Both the position numbers and the translations under genes were made by a program. A stretch of 64,000 nt of DNA, taken from an uncultured Formosa sp. Its GTDB lineage: Bacteria; Bacteroidota; Bacteroidia; Flavobacteriales; Flavobacteriaceae. Of the stretch, positions 1 through 8,343 are shown in pieces. The DNA is taken from the NCBI RefSeq assembly GCF_947500765.1, contig NZ_CANMTH010000004.1:310001-374000 (forward strand), read 5' to 3'. The notes below the pieces were generated by a model, which was given only the letters and a program-made list of their open reading frames with translations, was not told where the DNA came from and did no database searches. Within the stretch, counting starts at the first letter, position 1, and each line of letters begins with the position of its first letter.

Positions 1-329
1 TTCGACTTCTCTGAATAATTTTCTTCTGGTATAGCTTTAAAAAATTCAGCTTCTTCTAAATTTGCCGAAGGTCCGAAGCCTGTTAAAAAGGTTCCTTTAG
101 AATCCATTGGAGTTTCTATCACATACAAAATAGACATGTCTGAAGGATTACTCATTCCCTCGTAACGATGTTCTGCAACAACTTTCACCTCATCTGTGCT
201 AAAGGTTTCTTTGGTATCTAAATCGACTAAAACATCTCCATTAACACGGTAATTTGAAGTATAACCTTTCTTTTGGTACTTCGTTATAAAATCCGTTTCA
301 TGCTTAGCGAATTCGTCTGAAATAATCAT
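1..329 (-). CDS. Conserved hypothetical protein, 3' end cut by window edge
   Basis: The ATG is at 329 and about 109 residues are visible with no stop before the window edge, so the C-terminus is missing. The visible part has a short Tyr/Lys-rich N-terminus and the segment HRYEGMSNPSDMSILYVIE, then a Gly-rich stretch ending near AIPEEN. This pattern resembles a small family of about 100 residues that is often labelled 'phosphoribosylpyrophosphate synthetase' in Flavobacteriia. No PRPP-synthase catalytic motif is visible, so that label should not be taken as a function. It has no signal peptide or membrane segment and is probably cytosolic. It is read away from the stress-type cluster on its right. 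Confidence 0.6.
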   Translation of the reverse strand, partial: MIISDEFAKHETDFITKYQKKGYTSNYRVNGDVLVDLDTKETFSTDEVKVVAEHRYEGMSNPSDMSILYVIETPMDSKGTFLTGFGPSANLEEAEFFKAIPEENYSEKS

Positions 330-352
330 AATGTTTTGTTTTTAAGATTAAT

Positions 353-389
353 AAAAAAAGGGCATATTCCTGAGAACACGCCCTTTTTA
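353..389 (-). terminator. Rho-independent terminator of the small lipoprotein gene
   Basis: An A-run plus GGGC is mirrored by GCCC plus a T-run around a loop of about 16 bases. It lies between the stop of the 57-residue lipoprotein gene and the start of the next minus-strand gene. A/T runs on both sides could let it work in either direction. Confidence 0.6.
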
Positions 390-425
390 ATGATAAATAG
401 AAAGTAAATATTTTGTCTTTCTTTT

Positions 426-599
426 TTAATCTACGGCGTCTTCAACGTCGTCGGCAGCATCTTCAATACCGTCTCCAACATCATCGGCGACATCCTTGAT
501 TTTATCTCCTGTAGTTTTTTGGTCTCTACAACTTGTAAATGTTGATAAAGACGCTGTCATTGCTATAGCAATTAAAAATATATAAGCTGATTTTTTCAT
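426..599 (-). CDS. Small acidic lipoprotein, 57 aa
   Basis: The ATG at 599 opens a 57-residue frame. Residues 1-23 form a signal sequence (MKKSAYIFLIAIAM...) ending in the relaxed lipobox STFTSC, with Cys24 as the expected lipidation site. After a short basic stretch, the last 22 residues are almost only Asp, Glu, Val, Ala and Gly in DDVxD-type repeats. This suggests a small lipid-anchored, negatively charged helix in the periplasm or on the outer membrane. I recognise no named family. The neighbours (DUF1328, AI-2E, CsbD) suggest a role in envelope or osmotic stress, which is inference from context only. Confidence 0.6.
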   Translation of the reverse strand: MKKSAYIFLIAIAMTASLSTFTSCRDQKTTGDKIKDVADDVGDGIEDAADDVEDAVD

Positions 600-624
600 T
601 GTTGTGGTTTTAAATGGTTATTGA

Positions 625-789
625 TTACTTAATTGTATTTCGCCCTGTAAAGAGTGAAATAACAAATAGCACTAAAAATATAAAGAATAATATTTTTGCA
701 ATTCCTGCAGCTCCTGCTGCTATTCCACCGAATCCAAAAATTGCGGCGACTATTGCTAAAATTACGAATGTTACTGTCCAACGTAGCAT
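625..789 (-). CDS. DUF1328 (YtjA-like) small membrane protein, 54 aa
   Basis: The minus-strand frame from the ATG at 789 encodes 54 residues beginning [20 protein letters not shown], followed by a [15 protein letters not shown] segment and a second hydrophobic stretch. Two membrane helices around a Gly/Ala-rich turn, and the length, match the DUF1328/YtjA family of inner-membrane peptides. The family has no established biochemical role and is often induced by stress. It is one of five small proteins clustered here. The longer plus-strand frame across the same bases (614-823) is its antisense and has no family signature. Confidence 0.85.
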   Translation of the reverse strand: MLRWTVTFVILAIVAAIFGFGGIAAGAAGIAKILFFIFLVLFVISLFTGRNTIK

Positions 790-1063
790 AATATATGGTT
801 TTAAATGGTTAATATTAATTTGAAATAATTGTTATATCATTTCCTTACTGTAAAGATATTACAGAAGTAAAAGACCACTTAACTGTATCAATTCTAAACT
901 TAACGCAAATAAAGCAACCCGCATATTTACAAGCATTTACAGGACTTACCACGCTTTTAATATCTAAACAACGATTTAAAACAACTATTATAAATAAAAA
1001 AAATCTGAGCAAGAATTAAACACATGCTCAGACTTTAATACATTATTTTTTATTTAAATTTAA

Positions 1064-2101
1064 TTACAAACGCATACCGTCTGTATTAGGATTTTCCTGT
1101 CCATACTTTTCTTTATAAATACGTAAGACAAGTAAAAATAAACTAATTAATAAGGGGCCAAAAACGAGTCCGATAAATCCAAATAGAGGTACACCAACCA
1201 ACACTCCAAAAAGGGTAATTAACGGATGCACATCATCTAAACGTTTCAAAATAAATAGACGAAGTAAATTATCGGTAGAGCTAATTACAACTAATCCATA
1301 TATTAAAATCCCCCAAGCTTGAGTATCGTTACCATTTATAAGAGACAGTACAAATACAGGTAAGGTTCCTATTAAAGTTCCCACAAACGGAATCATTGAA
1401 CCTACAAAAACAATCAATGACCAGAAAAAAGGATCTTGAATATTAAAAATAAGAAAACCTATTAAAGCTACAATTCCTTGTGCAAAGGCAACCAAAGGAA
1501 TACCAATTGCATTCGATTTTACCATAGCCAAACTATCACGACCAATAACACGTAAATTATCGTTACCTATAGGAATATAATCCAACATGGCTTTCTGTAA
1601 TGCCTTCCGATTACTAAGCATAAAATATAACATAACATACATTATAGCTATACCTATAATCATATTAAATGTACTTCCAAGAAAATCTGGAACATTATCT
1701 GAAAGCCAACTAGAAATAGATGTAGCATCTATTTTTGAAGTAAATTGATAACCTAATTCATGCTCCCAAGTAAATACCTGATCTTTTATTGTTTTTATAA
1801 AATCTTCAGATTTAGATACAGCTTTCTCTACGCGGCTTCCCAATAAGAGAAGTGTTACTGTTATAGGAATAAGAATCCCTATAAAAGACAGAAACAATAA
1901 TAATGCTGCTGCTAAGGATGGTTTCCATCCTTTTTTCAACAAAAACTTCATAGGTCTTTGTAAAAGAACAAAGAACGTAATTGCCCCTAGAATACCCGAT
2001 AAATATGGAATTAACTCCATAAATATCATAAGAGCAAAAGAACATATAAGCAACAAAATAAAAATTTGTCTTATTATACTTGGAGATATTTTTTTATGCA
2101 T
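1064..2101 (-). CDS. AI-2E family transporter (PerM-like), 345 aa
   Basis: A 345-residue integral membrane protein with paired N-terminal helices (about 10-70), a soluble segment at about 80-140, and a C-terminal block of helices containing PFVGTLIG and GVLVGVPLFGFIGLVFGPL, which is the typical AI-2E/PerM C-terminal signature. The family (formerly UPF0118) includes the E. coli TqsA exporter and Na+/H+ antiporters, so the name does not prove autoinducer transport. The length is normal. It follows the 79-residue Rho-N-like gene on the same strand by 43 bp and is probably cotranscribed with it. Confidence 0.88.
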   Translation of the reverse strand: MHKKISPSIIRQIFILLLICSFALMIFMELIPYLSGILGAITFFVLLQRPMKFLLKKGWKPSLAAALLLFLSFIGILIPITVTLLLLGSRVEKAVSKSEDFIKTIKDQVFTWEHELGYQFTSKIDATSISSWLSDNVPDFLGSTFNMIIGIAIMYVMLYFMLSNRKALQKAMLDYIPIGNDNLRVIGRDSLAMVKSNAIGIPLVAFAQGIVALIGFLIFNIQDPFFWSLIVFVGSMIPFVGTLIGTLPVFVLSLINGNDTQAWGILIYGLVVISSTDNLLRLFILKRLDDVHPLITLFGVLVGVPLFGFIGLVFGPLLISLFLLVLRIYKEKYGQENPNTDGMRL

Positions 2102-2144
2102 ATGATTGTAGTAATAATGTGAGTTCCTATATAAATGTATTGAT

Positions 2145-2384
2145 TTAATGGTTACGCAAGGCTGAAATTAATTCCTTTTTATTCATCGTTGAGCGACCTT
2201 GAATATCTATTTTTTTAGCCTGATTATATAATTCGGATTTTGTACGGTCTTCATAAGCAGAAGCTTCTCCGCCATGTGTTCCTGAATTAGGAGCATTTGC
2301 TATTCTTGCAGATTTTTCTTTACTATACCCTTTATCTCTTAAAGCATCATATTGTGCTTCATTTTTTATTCTTGATCTATTCAT
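2145..2384 (-). CDS. Rho termination factor N-terminal-like small protein, 79 aa
   Basis: This 79-residue hydrophilic protein has two parts. The N-terminal half (about 1-45) contains NEAQYDALRDKGYSKEKSAR and a Gly/Ala-rich turn, as in small flavobacterial DUF7218-type proteins. The C-terminal half (about 48-79) contains KSELYNQAKKIDIQGRSTMN followed by KKELISAL, the helix-extended-loop-helix of Rho_N/SAP-like domains that bind nucleic acid. It lacks the Rho ATPase, so it is not a termination factor itself. The gene leads a probable two-gene unit with the AI-2E transporter. A nucleoid- or RNA-binding stress protein is a reasonable inference, unproven. Confidence 0.75.
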   Translation of the reverse strand: MNRSRIKNEAQYDALRDKGYSKEKSARIANAPNSGTHGGEASAYEDRTKSELYNQAKKIDIQGRSTMNKKELISALRNH

Positions 2385-2646
2385 AATAATGTTATTAACT
2401 CTTCTAAATCAAATTTCGAGAGATATTTTTATATAAATTAATGCTAAACCATCAATTATTAGCTCAACCACTCTATAAAAAAAATAAACTAACAGCTTAA
2501 AATTTTACACTCAACTCTATGTAATAAATACAAATAACTTATAAAAATAGTAGATCTCGATTGGATTAAAAATTAAAGTAAAACAGCTAATCGACTCTTT
2601 AGGTTTCAAGTAATTTTACACCAGTATTAACCATAAAAACAAAGTC

Positions 2647-2832
2647 ATGAACAAAGATCAATTAGAAGGAAAATGGAAACAAGTTAAAGGTCAGTTTAAA
2701 CAAAAATATGGTAAAGTTACCGAAGACGATTTAACATACTCTGAAGGTAAATTCGACGAAATGATTGGAAAACTTCAAGAAAAAACAGGAAAAACCAAAG
2801 AAGAACTTCAAGACGAAATAAATAATTGGTAA
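2647..2832 (+). CDS. CsbD family stress protein, 61 aa
   Basis: The 61 residues start MNKDQLEGKWKQVKGQFKQK and end with an amphipathic TKEELQDEI helix. This is the classic CsbD pattern (NxDxxEGKWKQxKGxxKxxxG). CsbD proteins are small, soluble, highly charged and usually under general stress control (sigma-B in Bacillus), with no known molecular activity. The gene stands alone on the plus strand and ends 30 bp before a strong hairpin terminator. Confidence 0.92.
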   Translation: MNKDQLEGKWKQVKGQFKQKYGKVTEDDLTYSEGKFDEMIGKLQEKTGKTKEELQDEINNW

Positions 2833-2862
2833 TTTTTTTGTTAGCTAATTTTAAAAAAGGTG

Positions 2863-2899
2863 AGCCTCGTTTAATATAATATTAAACGAGGCTTTTTAA
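2863..2899. terminator. Bidirectional terminator between csbD-like and brkB-like genes
   Basis: A perfect 13-bp stem (AGCCTCGTTTAAT paired with ATTAAACGAGGCT, loop ATAAT) is followed by TTTT on the plus strand. It sits between two convergent genes and probably ends both. Confidence 0.85.
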
Positions 2900-2918
2900 T
2901 GTGCAATTAATTATATTT

Positions 2919-3827
2919 TTATGCCTTTGTTTTTAATCTGGCATGAGCTGTAGGAGTAATATCTATGGTATAATGTTTAGCATATACCCAAGTAAACTGG
3001 GCTCCAAAAAACAGAATAAGACAAGAATAAGATACCCAAAGTAATATTAAAACTACAGTTCCTGCTGCTCCGTAAGTAGAACCTGGATCTGCTTTCGAAA
3101 AATAATACCCCAATAAAGATTGCCCGATAACAAATAAAACAGCAGTTAAAAATCCGCCAGACCATACACTTTTCCATGGTATTTTTGCATTGGGTAAATA
3201 TTTAAACATAAGCGAAAACAGTGCAGATATTATGGTTAACGATAAACTTAAGTCTATTACATAAGCAGCGTATAAAACCACATCTGGAAATATTTTTTGG
3301 ATATAACTATTTAATATTGAAATACTAGCCGACACCATAAGACTCACTAACAGCAAAAAACCTACAACTAGAATAAAAGCAAAACTACGTACACGACTTA
3401 ATAAAATACGAGTAAAATTAGACCCTGGTTTCATCTCAATATCCCAAACATCATTTAAAGATAATTGCAATTGATAAAACACTCCTGTGGCTCCAAATAG
3501 TAAAGTCGCAACACCAACAATTGTAGACCATAGATTATTCTCAGAGTTTTGAGTCTCGGCAATCATAGTTTGTATCGAAGACGCAGCATCGCTTCCTAAA
3601 ATTTCAGAGATTTGCTTTGTTAATTCACCTTCAACAATCTCAGCCCCCCAAACCGAACCAATTACATTTATAATAATAACTAAAAGCCCTGGTAGTGATA
3701 AAATGGAATAATATGCAATAATGGCACTTAAACGCCATGGATCACTCTCTAACCATCTATTAAAGGTTTCTTTAAACAAAAAAGGTACATCTTTAAGTTT
3801 TAATTTATTTTGAAAGACATGATCCAT
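2919..3827 (-). CDS. YihY/BrkB family membrane protein, 302 aa
   Basis: The 302-residue protein has six predicted hydrophobic segments. The N-terminal AIIAYYSILSLPGLLVI and the central LFGATGVFYQLQLSLNDVWD are hallmarks of the YihY/virulence factor BrkB family, once misnamed RNase BN. These are inner-membrane proteins of uncertain transport role. The length is usual. A TATTTTTG box on the minus strand at 3858-3851 fits a Bacteroidota -7 element 24 bp before the start. It faces the CsbD gene across a shared terminator. Confidence 0.88.
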   Translation of the reverse strand: MDHVFQNKLKLKDVPFLFKETFNRWLESDPWRLSAIIAYYSILSLPGLLVIIINVIGSVWGAEIVEGELTKQISEILGSDAASSIQTMIAETQNSENNLWSTIVGVATLLFGATGVFYQLQLSLNDVWDIEMKPGSNFTRILLSRVRSFAFILVVGFLLLVSLMVSASISILNSYIQKIFPDVVLYAAYVIDLSLSLTIISALFSLMFKYLPNAKIPWKSVWSGGFLTAVLFVIGQSLLGYYFSKADPGSTYGAAGTVVLILLWVSYSCLILFFGAQFTWVYAKHYTIDITPTAHARLKTKA

Positions 3828-3850
3828 AGTTATATACTGCTTTTAAACTT

Positions 3851-3858
3851 CAAAAATA
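3851..3858 (-). promoter_or_regulatory. Candidate -7 element for the BrkB-like gene
   Basis: The minus strand reads TATTTTTG, matching TAnnTTTG. No TTG is seen at the expected -33 distance, so this is a partial match. Confidence 0.35.
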
Positions 3859-4078
3859 AGGAATAAAATGCACCCTAAAATATGGATGTTAACTCAAATA
3901 AAATTTAACAAAAAATTACGATTCGAGCACATCTAAAATGCGATTAAGTCAAAGCAATCTATCTTTAAACCTTAATTTTGACAAGATAAATAATCTGAAT
4001 TTGTGTTATCCTAATCATATTTTAGCAGTACAAATTATATCAGATTACACTTTAAATTAAACTAAAACAATAAAGGTT

Positions 4079-4369
4079 ATGGAATTACAATTTGAATATG
4101 TGAACATACCTAAAAATAATTATTTCGAATATTTAGTTGAAGAGCATTTAAATCCGCTTGCGAAAAAATTCCCAATAGTTTTAGGTGCACATGTATTTTT
4201 CAAGGTTAAAAATAAATCACACCTTCAAGACAATGTATGCAAAATAAAATTAAACACAATGGAATCGATAATCTATGCCATTGCTGAAGAGGCTTCTATA
4301 GAAATAGCTATTAAAAAAACATCGCTTGCATTAGAATCTAAATTAAAAGATACCTCTGAAAAAAATTAA
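4079..4369 (+). CDS. HPF/RaiA family ribosome-associated protein, 96 aa
   Basis: A 96-residue protein with the beta-alpha-beta-beta-beta-alpha outline of the sigma-54 modulation/ribosome hibernation family. N-terminal MELQFEYVNIP is followed by a helix, a basic VFFKVKNKSH strand, and a C-terminal helix (EIAIKKTSLALESKLKD) where ALxKLxxQL-type residues occur in the family. It has no C-terminal long-HPF dimerisation domain. Proteins of this fold bind the 30S decoding region and stabilise idle ribosomes. It precedes the PAS kinase by 124 bp on the same strand and fits the stress theme of the cluster. Confidence 0.75.
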   Translation: MELQFEYVNIPKNNYFEYLVEEHLNPLAKKFPIVLGAHVFFKVKNKSHLQDNVCKIKLNTMESIIYAIAEEASIEIAIKKTSLALESKLKDTSEKN

Positions 4370-4493
4370 TCGCACAAATACAATACAAGATTTTTTTTTA
4401 CCTTGAACTCTTAATAAATCTGTAATACAGAATATTCTATCTATGTTTTAAAAGACTATTAAATTTAAAACATGTAGACATTAGTTTTAAAGT

Positions 4494-7328
4494 ATGAATA
4501 CACACAAAAACGAATTACTTGTAAATTCTGAAATAGGAAACCTATTAAACTCCAAGTCCTATGCTTCCTCTATATTAGGAACTATAGAAACTTGGCCTCA
4601 GTATTTAATTTTTACTTTAAACTTGATTCTGAAAAGTGAAAAACCTCAATTTTTATGTTGGGGAACAGAGGTACTGTTTTTTTATAACGCTGCATTTCAC
4701 AAAGCTTTTTTCAAAGATGATGAGCACACTTATTTAGGACAATCATTTAGATTAATAAATCCTGAAGTATTTTCAGAATTAATTTCCCCTATAGAAGACA
4801 CGTTTAATTTAGGCAAACCTACTATTCTAGAAGCTATAGAATTTAAGACCTCTAATCGAATTAAAACCTATTGGACATTTAACTTCTCTACAATACAAGC
4901 TAACAGACATGAAACATTAGGTGTTTTAGCACATTGTCAAGACCAAACGTTACAAATTAAAGCAAACAAAAAAGTAAATAAATTAACTGCCCGATTTGTA
5001 AATATTGTTAAACAAGCCCCTATAGGCGTACTAATTATATCGGCAAAAACAAAGACAATAGATACGGTTAATAAAAAATACAAACAGTTATTTAATGATA
5101 ATCATTTCTTTAATATTGGTGATATTTTTGAAAATGCAATACCAGAGACTTCTTTCAATTTAAAACAAGAAATTCTAAAAGCATTTGAAACTGGTGAGAA
5201 TTTTCAGTTAACAGATATTCCTGTACGTATACATAAAAACGGCACTCCTAAAACCTTTTATTTTAATTTTTTAGGTGAAGCTATAAAAGATGTAAACGAA
5301 AATATTTCTAGCCTAATTTTAGCAACATTAGAAGTCACAGATTCTGTAATTGCTAAACAAAGTGTTTTAGAAAGCGAAAATAAATTCAAAAATGTAATCT
5401 TACAAAGTCCTATTCCTATTGCTGTATTTCATGGCCCAAATCATGTTATTAAAATGGCTAACAAAACCATGCTAAAGGATATTTGGAGAAAAGATTTAGA
5501 AGAGTGTATAGACAGACCTTTGTTAGAACTTTTTCCTGAATTAAAAGATCAAAAATTCCCCATCCTTTTAGATAATGTATTTCAGTCAGGAATATCTCAT
5601 AACGAGAAAGAAGCTCATGCTATTATAGAAGGAAATGATGGTGTTAGAGATTTTTATTTCGATTTTGATTATTCACCTATAATTGAACATAAAAACAGAA
5701 TAACAGGACTAATTATAACAGCTGTAGATGTTACTGAAAAAGTAATGTCTAGGAAAAAAATTGAAAAAACAGAAACCCGTTTACGTGTTGCAACTGAAGC
5801 AGCAGATCTTGCCACTTGGGAACTCGATTTAGAAGACAATCGCATCTCTTACAGTAAACGTTTACCAACTATTCTTGGTTATTCTGAAGACACTGTATTA
5901 ACAAAAGCCTTTATTAGAAGTAGAACTTTAAAAGAAGATCTAGACAATATTTTACTGCCCGCATTTGATTCTGCATTAAAAACTGGAACCTATTTTTACG
6001 AAGTACGTTCACGTAAAAAAGATAATTCTATTATTTGGATTCGTACACACGGAAAAGTGTTTTTTGACAATAATGGAGTCCCTAGAAAAGTATTTGGAAC
6101 ACTTAAAGAAATAACATTAGAAAAGAACAACGAAAAACAACTGATAGAAAACGAACAGAAATTCAGACTTTTAGCAGATTCTATGCCTCAGCAAATTTGG
6201 ACAGCAAAGACAGATGGCGAGTTAGACTACTACAACAAAACGGTATACGAATATACAGGGTATACAAAAGAAACTTTAAACCCATCTAATTGGTTAACAA
6301 TAGTACATCCTGACGATAAGGATGAAAATGTTGCACTATGGTTAGAAGCCATAAGAACAGGTGAAGATTTCTTATTTGAACATCGATTTTTAAGACATGA
6401 CGGACAATACCGATGGCAGTTGAGTCGTGCAATACCACAACGGGATGATAATGGGAACATACAGCGTTGGGTAGGAACAAGTACAGACATTCAAGATCAA
6501 AAAATGTTTTTACAAGAACTAGAACGCCAAGTAAAAGACCGTACAAAACTATTAGGAGAAGCAAATTCTAAACTAGAAAATTCTGTTGAAGAATTACAGC
6601 GTATGAACGAAGAGCTACAATCATTCGCATATATTTCTAGTCATGATTTGCAAGAACCTTTACGTAAAATTCAGATTTTTTCGTCACGAATTTTAGAATT
6701 AGAAAAGGATAATTTATCAGAGACTGGAACCGAATATTTTAACAGAATGCAAAATTCTGCACATAGAATGCAAGTTCTAATTAAAGACTTATTAACCTAT
6801 TCCAGAACAAACACATCTACCCGTGCTTTTGAAAAAACAGATTTAAATACGGTTCTAGATGAAGTTAAAATCGATTTAAAAGAATTAATTAAAGACAATC
6901 AAGTCACTTTAGAAATTGGTAATTTATGCTCCGTGTATATTATTCCATTCCAGTTTATACAACTTATGAATAATTTAATTAGTAATTCTATAAAATTTGC
7001 TCAAGAAGGTGTACCTCCTGTTATTAAAATAGATAGTATTATAGATAAAGGATCTGCGTTTAAATTAGAACAACTTGTAGCAGATGGTGAGTATTGCCAT
7101 ATTAAAGTCTCTGATAATGGTATCGGATTCGCCCAACAATACAGCGAACAAATCTTTGATGTTTTTGAACGTTTACACACAAGAACAACTTACGAAGGTA
7201 CAGGCATTGGACTGGCTATTGTTAAAAAAATTGTTGAGAATCATGACGGTTTTATATTCGCTAAAGGTGAGGAAAACAAAGGTGTGACTTTCAATATTTA
7301 CATCCCTACAGACATATCTTCTTTGTAA
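4494..7328 (+). CDS. Cytosolic multi-PAS sensor histidine kinase, 944 aa
   Basis: No signal peptide or membrane helix is visible, so the sensor is probably cytosolic. About five PAS-like units precede the kinase: an atypical one at 1-150, then about 165-290, 297-420, 430-550 (with a GTLKEI PAC end) and 557-675. A coiled coil (about 675-710) leads into the HisKA box SSHDLQEPLRK, with His717 as the phosphoacceptor. The ATPase domain shows the N box NNLISNSIKF (about 826-835), DNGIGF (Asp874) and GTGIGLAIVKK. The HDLQEPLRK box is typical of the phytochrome-related HPK group. It has no receiver domain. The single-domain receiver 141 bp downstream is the likely partner. Confidence 0.9.
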   Translation: MNTHKNELLVNSEIGNLLNSKSYASSILGTIETWPQYLIFTLNLILKSEKPQFLCWGTEVLFFYNAAFHKAFFKDDEHTYLGQSFRLINPEVFSELISPIEDTFNLGKPTILEAIEFKTSNRIKTYWTFNFSTIQANRHETLGVLAHCQDQTLQIKANKKVNKLTARFVNIVKQAPIGVLIISAKTKTIDTVNKKYKQLFNDNHFFNIGDIFENAIPETSFNLKQEILKAFETGENFQLTDIPVRIHKNGTPKTFYFNFLGEAIKDVNENISSLILATLEVTDSVIAKQSVLESENKFKNVILQSPIPIAVFHGPNHVIKMANKTMLKDIWRKDLEECIDRPLLELFPELKDQKFPILLDNVFQSGISHNEKEAHAIIEGNDGVRDFYFDFDYSPIIEHKNRITGLIITAVDVTEKVMSRKKIEKTETRLRVATEAADLATWELDLEDNRISYSKRLPTILGYSEDTVLTKAFIRSRTLKEDLDNILLPAFDSALKTGTYFYEVRSRKKDNSIIWIRTHGKVFFDNNGVPRKVFGTLKEITLEKNNEKQLIENEQKFRLLADSMPQQIWTAKTDGELDYYNKTVYEYTGYTKETLNPSNWLTIVHPDDKDENVALWLEAIRTGEDFLFEHRFLRHDGQYRWQLSRAIPQRDDNGNIQRWVGTSTDIQDQKMFLQELERQVKDRTKLLGEANSKLENSVEELQRMNEELQSFAYISSHDLQEPLRKIQIFSSRILELEKDNLSETGTEYFNRMQNSAHRMQVLIKDLLTYSRTNTSTRAFEKTDLNTVLDEVKIDLKELIKDNQVTLEIGNLCSVYIIPFQFIQLMNNLISNSIKFAQEGVPPVIKIDSIIDKGSAFKLEQLVADGEYCHIKVSDNGIGFAQQYSEQIFDVFERLHTRTTYEGTGIGLAIVKKIVENHDGFIFAKGEENKGVTFNIYIPTDISSL

Positions 7329-7451
7329 TTATTATTTTTTAAAATTAAACAGATTTAATTTGTAAATTTAGACTTTACATATATCCCTATTTAATTAATA
7401 AGAATTTAACTTAAAGTAATTTATAACATCCTTAACACCATGCTCTTGTTA

Positions 7452-7459
7452 TAAATTTG
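7452..7459 (+). promoter_or_regulatory. Candidate -7 element before the response regulator
   Basis: TAAATTTG lies 11 bp upstream of the ATG at 7470. The very short leader and the lack of a -33 TTG make it uncertain. If used, it would let the receiver gene be transcribed independently of the kinase. Confidence 0.3.
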
Positions 7460-7469
7460 AATTGTTTTT

Positions 7470-7916
7470 ATGAACTTACAAAAACTAAAAGTCGCATTAG
7501 TAGATGACGATGAAGATGATCGTTTTCTATTTAAAGAAGCAATAGACCAAATTCAGATTAAAACGGAACTGTCCATGTTCGAAAATGGACAACATTTTAT
7601 GGATTTTTTGCTACTCCCAAAAACAATTCTACCACAAGTCGTATTTTTAGATTTAAATATGCCCATAAAAAACGGATTAGAATGTTTACAAGAAATACGT
7701 AACACAAGTCATCTTAAAGATTTGTCTGTCGCCATTTATTCTACATCATCTTCAGAAAATGATATTAATGAAACCTTTATAAACGGTGCGAATATATACA
7801 TTAACAAACCCAACGATTTTAGTAAATTAAAGTCTGTAATAGAAAAAGTACTTCAAATTAATTGGCAGTATAACACCTCTAACCTCAACAAAGAAAACTT
7901 TATAATGCGTCTTTAA
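7470..7916 (+). CDS. Single-domain response regulator (Rcp1/CheY-like), 148 aa
   Basis: The frame is a lone receiver domain. It has an acidic pocket DDDEDD at 12-17, the phosphoacceptor Asp61 in FLDLNMP, a conserved Ser/Thr in IYSTSSS and Lys in NKPNDF. There is no output domain. DDDEDD receivers of about 145 residues are typical partners of the HDLQEPLRK kinase group, which supports pairing with the kinase just upstream. Output is probably by protein-protein interaction or phosphorelay. A terminator follows directly. Confidence 0.9.
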   Translation: MNLQKLKVALVDDDEDDRFLFKEAIDQIQIKTELSMFENGQHFMDFLLLPKTILPQVVFLDLNMPIKNGLECLQEIRNTSHLKDLSVAIYSTSSSENDINETFINGANIYINKPNDFSKLKSVIEKVLQINWQYNTSNLNKENFIMRL

Positions 7917-7947
7917 AGACTTATTAAAATTAATTTTTAGACATAAA

Positions 7948-7992
7948 AAAAAAGCTCAAAATGTTAATAATTGTTAACTTTTGAGCTTTTTT
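7948..7992 (+). terminator. Terminator after kinase/receiver pair
   Basis: A long stem (AAAAAAGCTCAAAA with TTTTGAGCTTTTTT, extended inward by GTTAA/TTAAC with one bulged base) ends in a T-run 30 bp after the receiver stop. Confidence 0.85.
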
Positions 7993-8144
7993 CATTTTTA
8001 CACACGAAACACAAGCTTCTTAAAATCAACAAATTAAGCTTAAAATCATAAAATTATATAACACTCCCTAAAAATTATGTAACACGAAACCTTTACAATT
8101 TCTCGAATTTTGAAGTATCAATAACCAAAAAACTATTTCAAAAT

Positions 8145-8282
8145 ATGAAACCGACTTCAAATCAAAATGCACGTATAGGAAAAGTAATGAAGCCATCACA
8201 TATTAAAACATTTAATTTTAATGGACTTCTAAATAGAATAGATAATTCTCGTACAATTGTTACTGGGTTAAAAACCAAGTAA
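8145..8282 (+). CDS. Possible 45-aa peptide upstream of the AraC regulator
   Basis: An ATG frame of 45 residues begins MKPTSNQNARIGKVMKPSHI and ends TGLKTK. It is basic, with no hydrophobic segment. It sits 61 bp ahead of the AraC-type gene and just after a TAnnTTTG-like GAATTTTG at about 8105-8112. No family is recognised. It could be a small protein, a leader peptide or a chance frame. The ATG lies in a gap otherwise free of genes, and the residue composition is protein-like. Confidence 0.35.
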   Translation: MKPTSNQNARIGKVMKPSHIKTFNFNGLLNRIDNSRTIVTGLKTK

Positions 8283-8343
8283 TATAAATAATAGAGTAAC
8301 CAGCAAAAAAATCAATCACCTTTTAAACTCAATTTAGAATCTT

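Noticed and set aside
614..823. Plus-strand 69-codon frame
   Set aside because: It is antisense to the clear DUF1328 gene at 625-789 and has no family features.
6230..6564. Overlapping minus-strand frames inside the PAS kinase
   Set aside because: They lie fully inside a well-supported kinase gene and have no signature.
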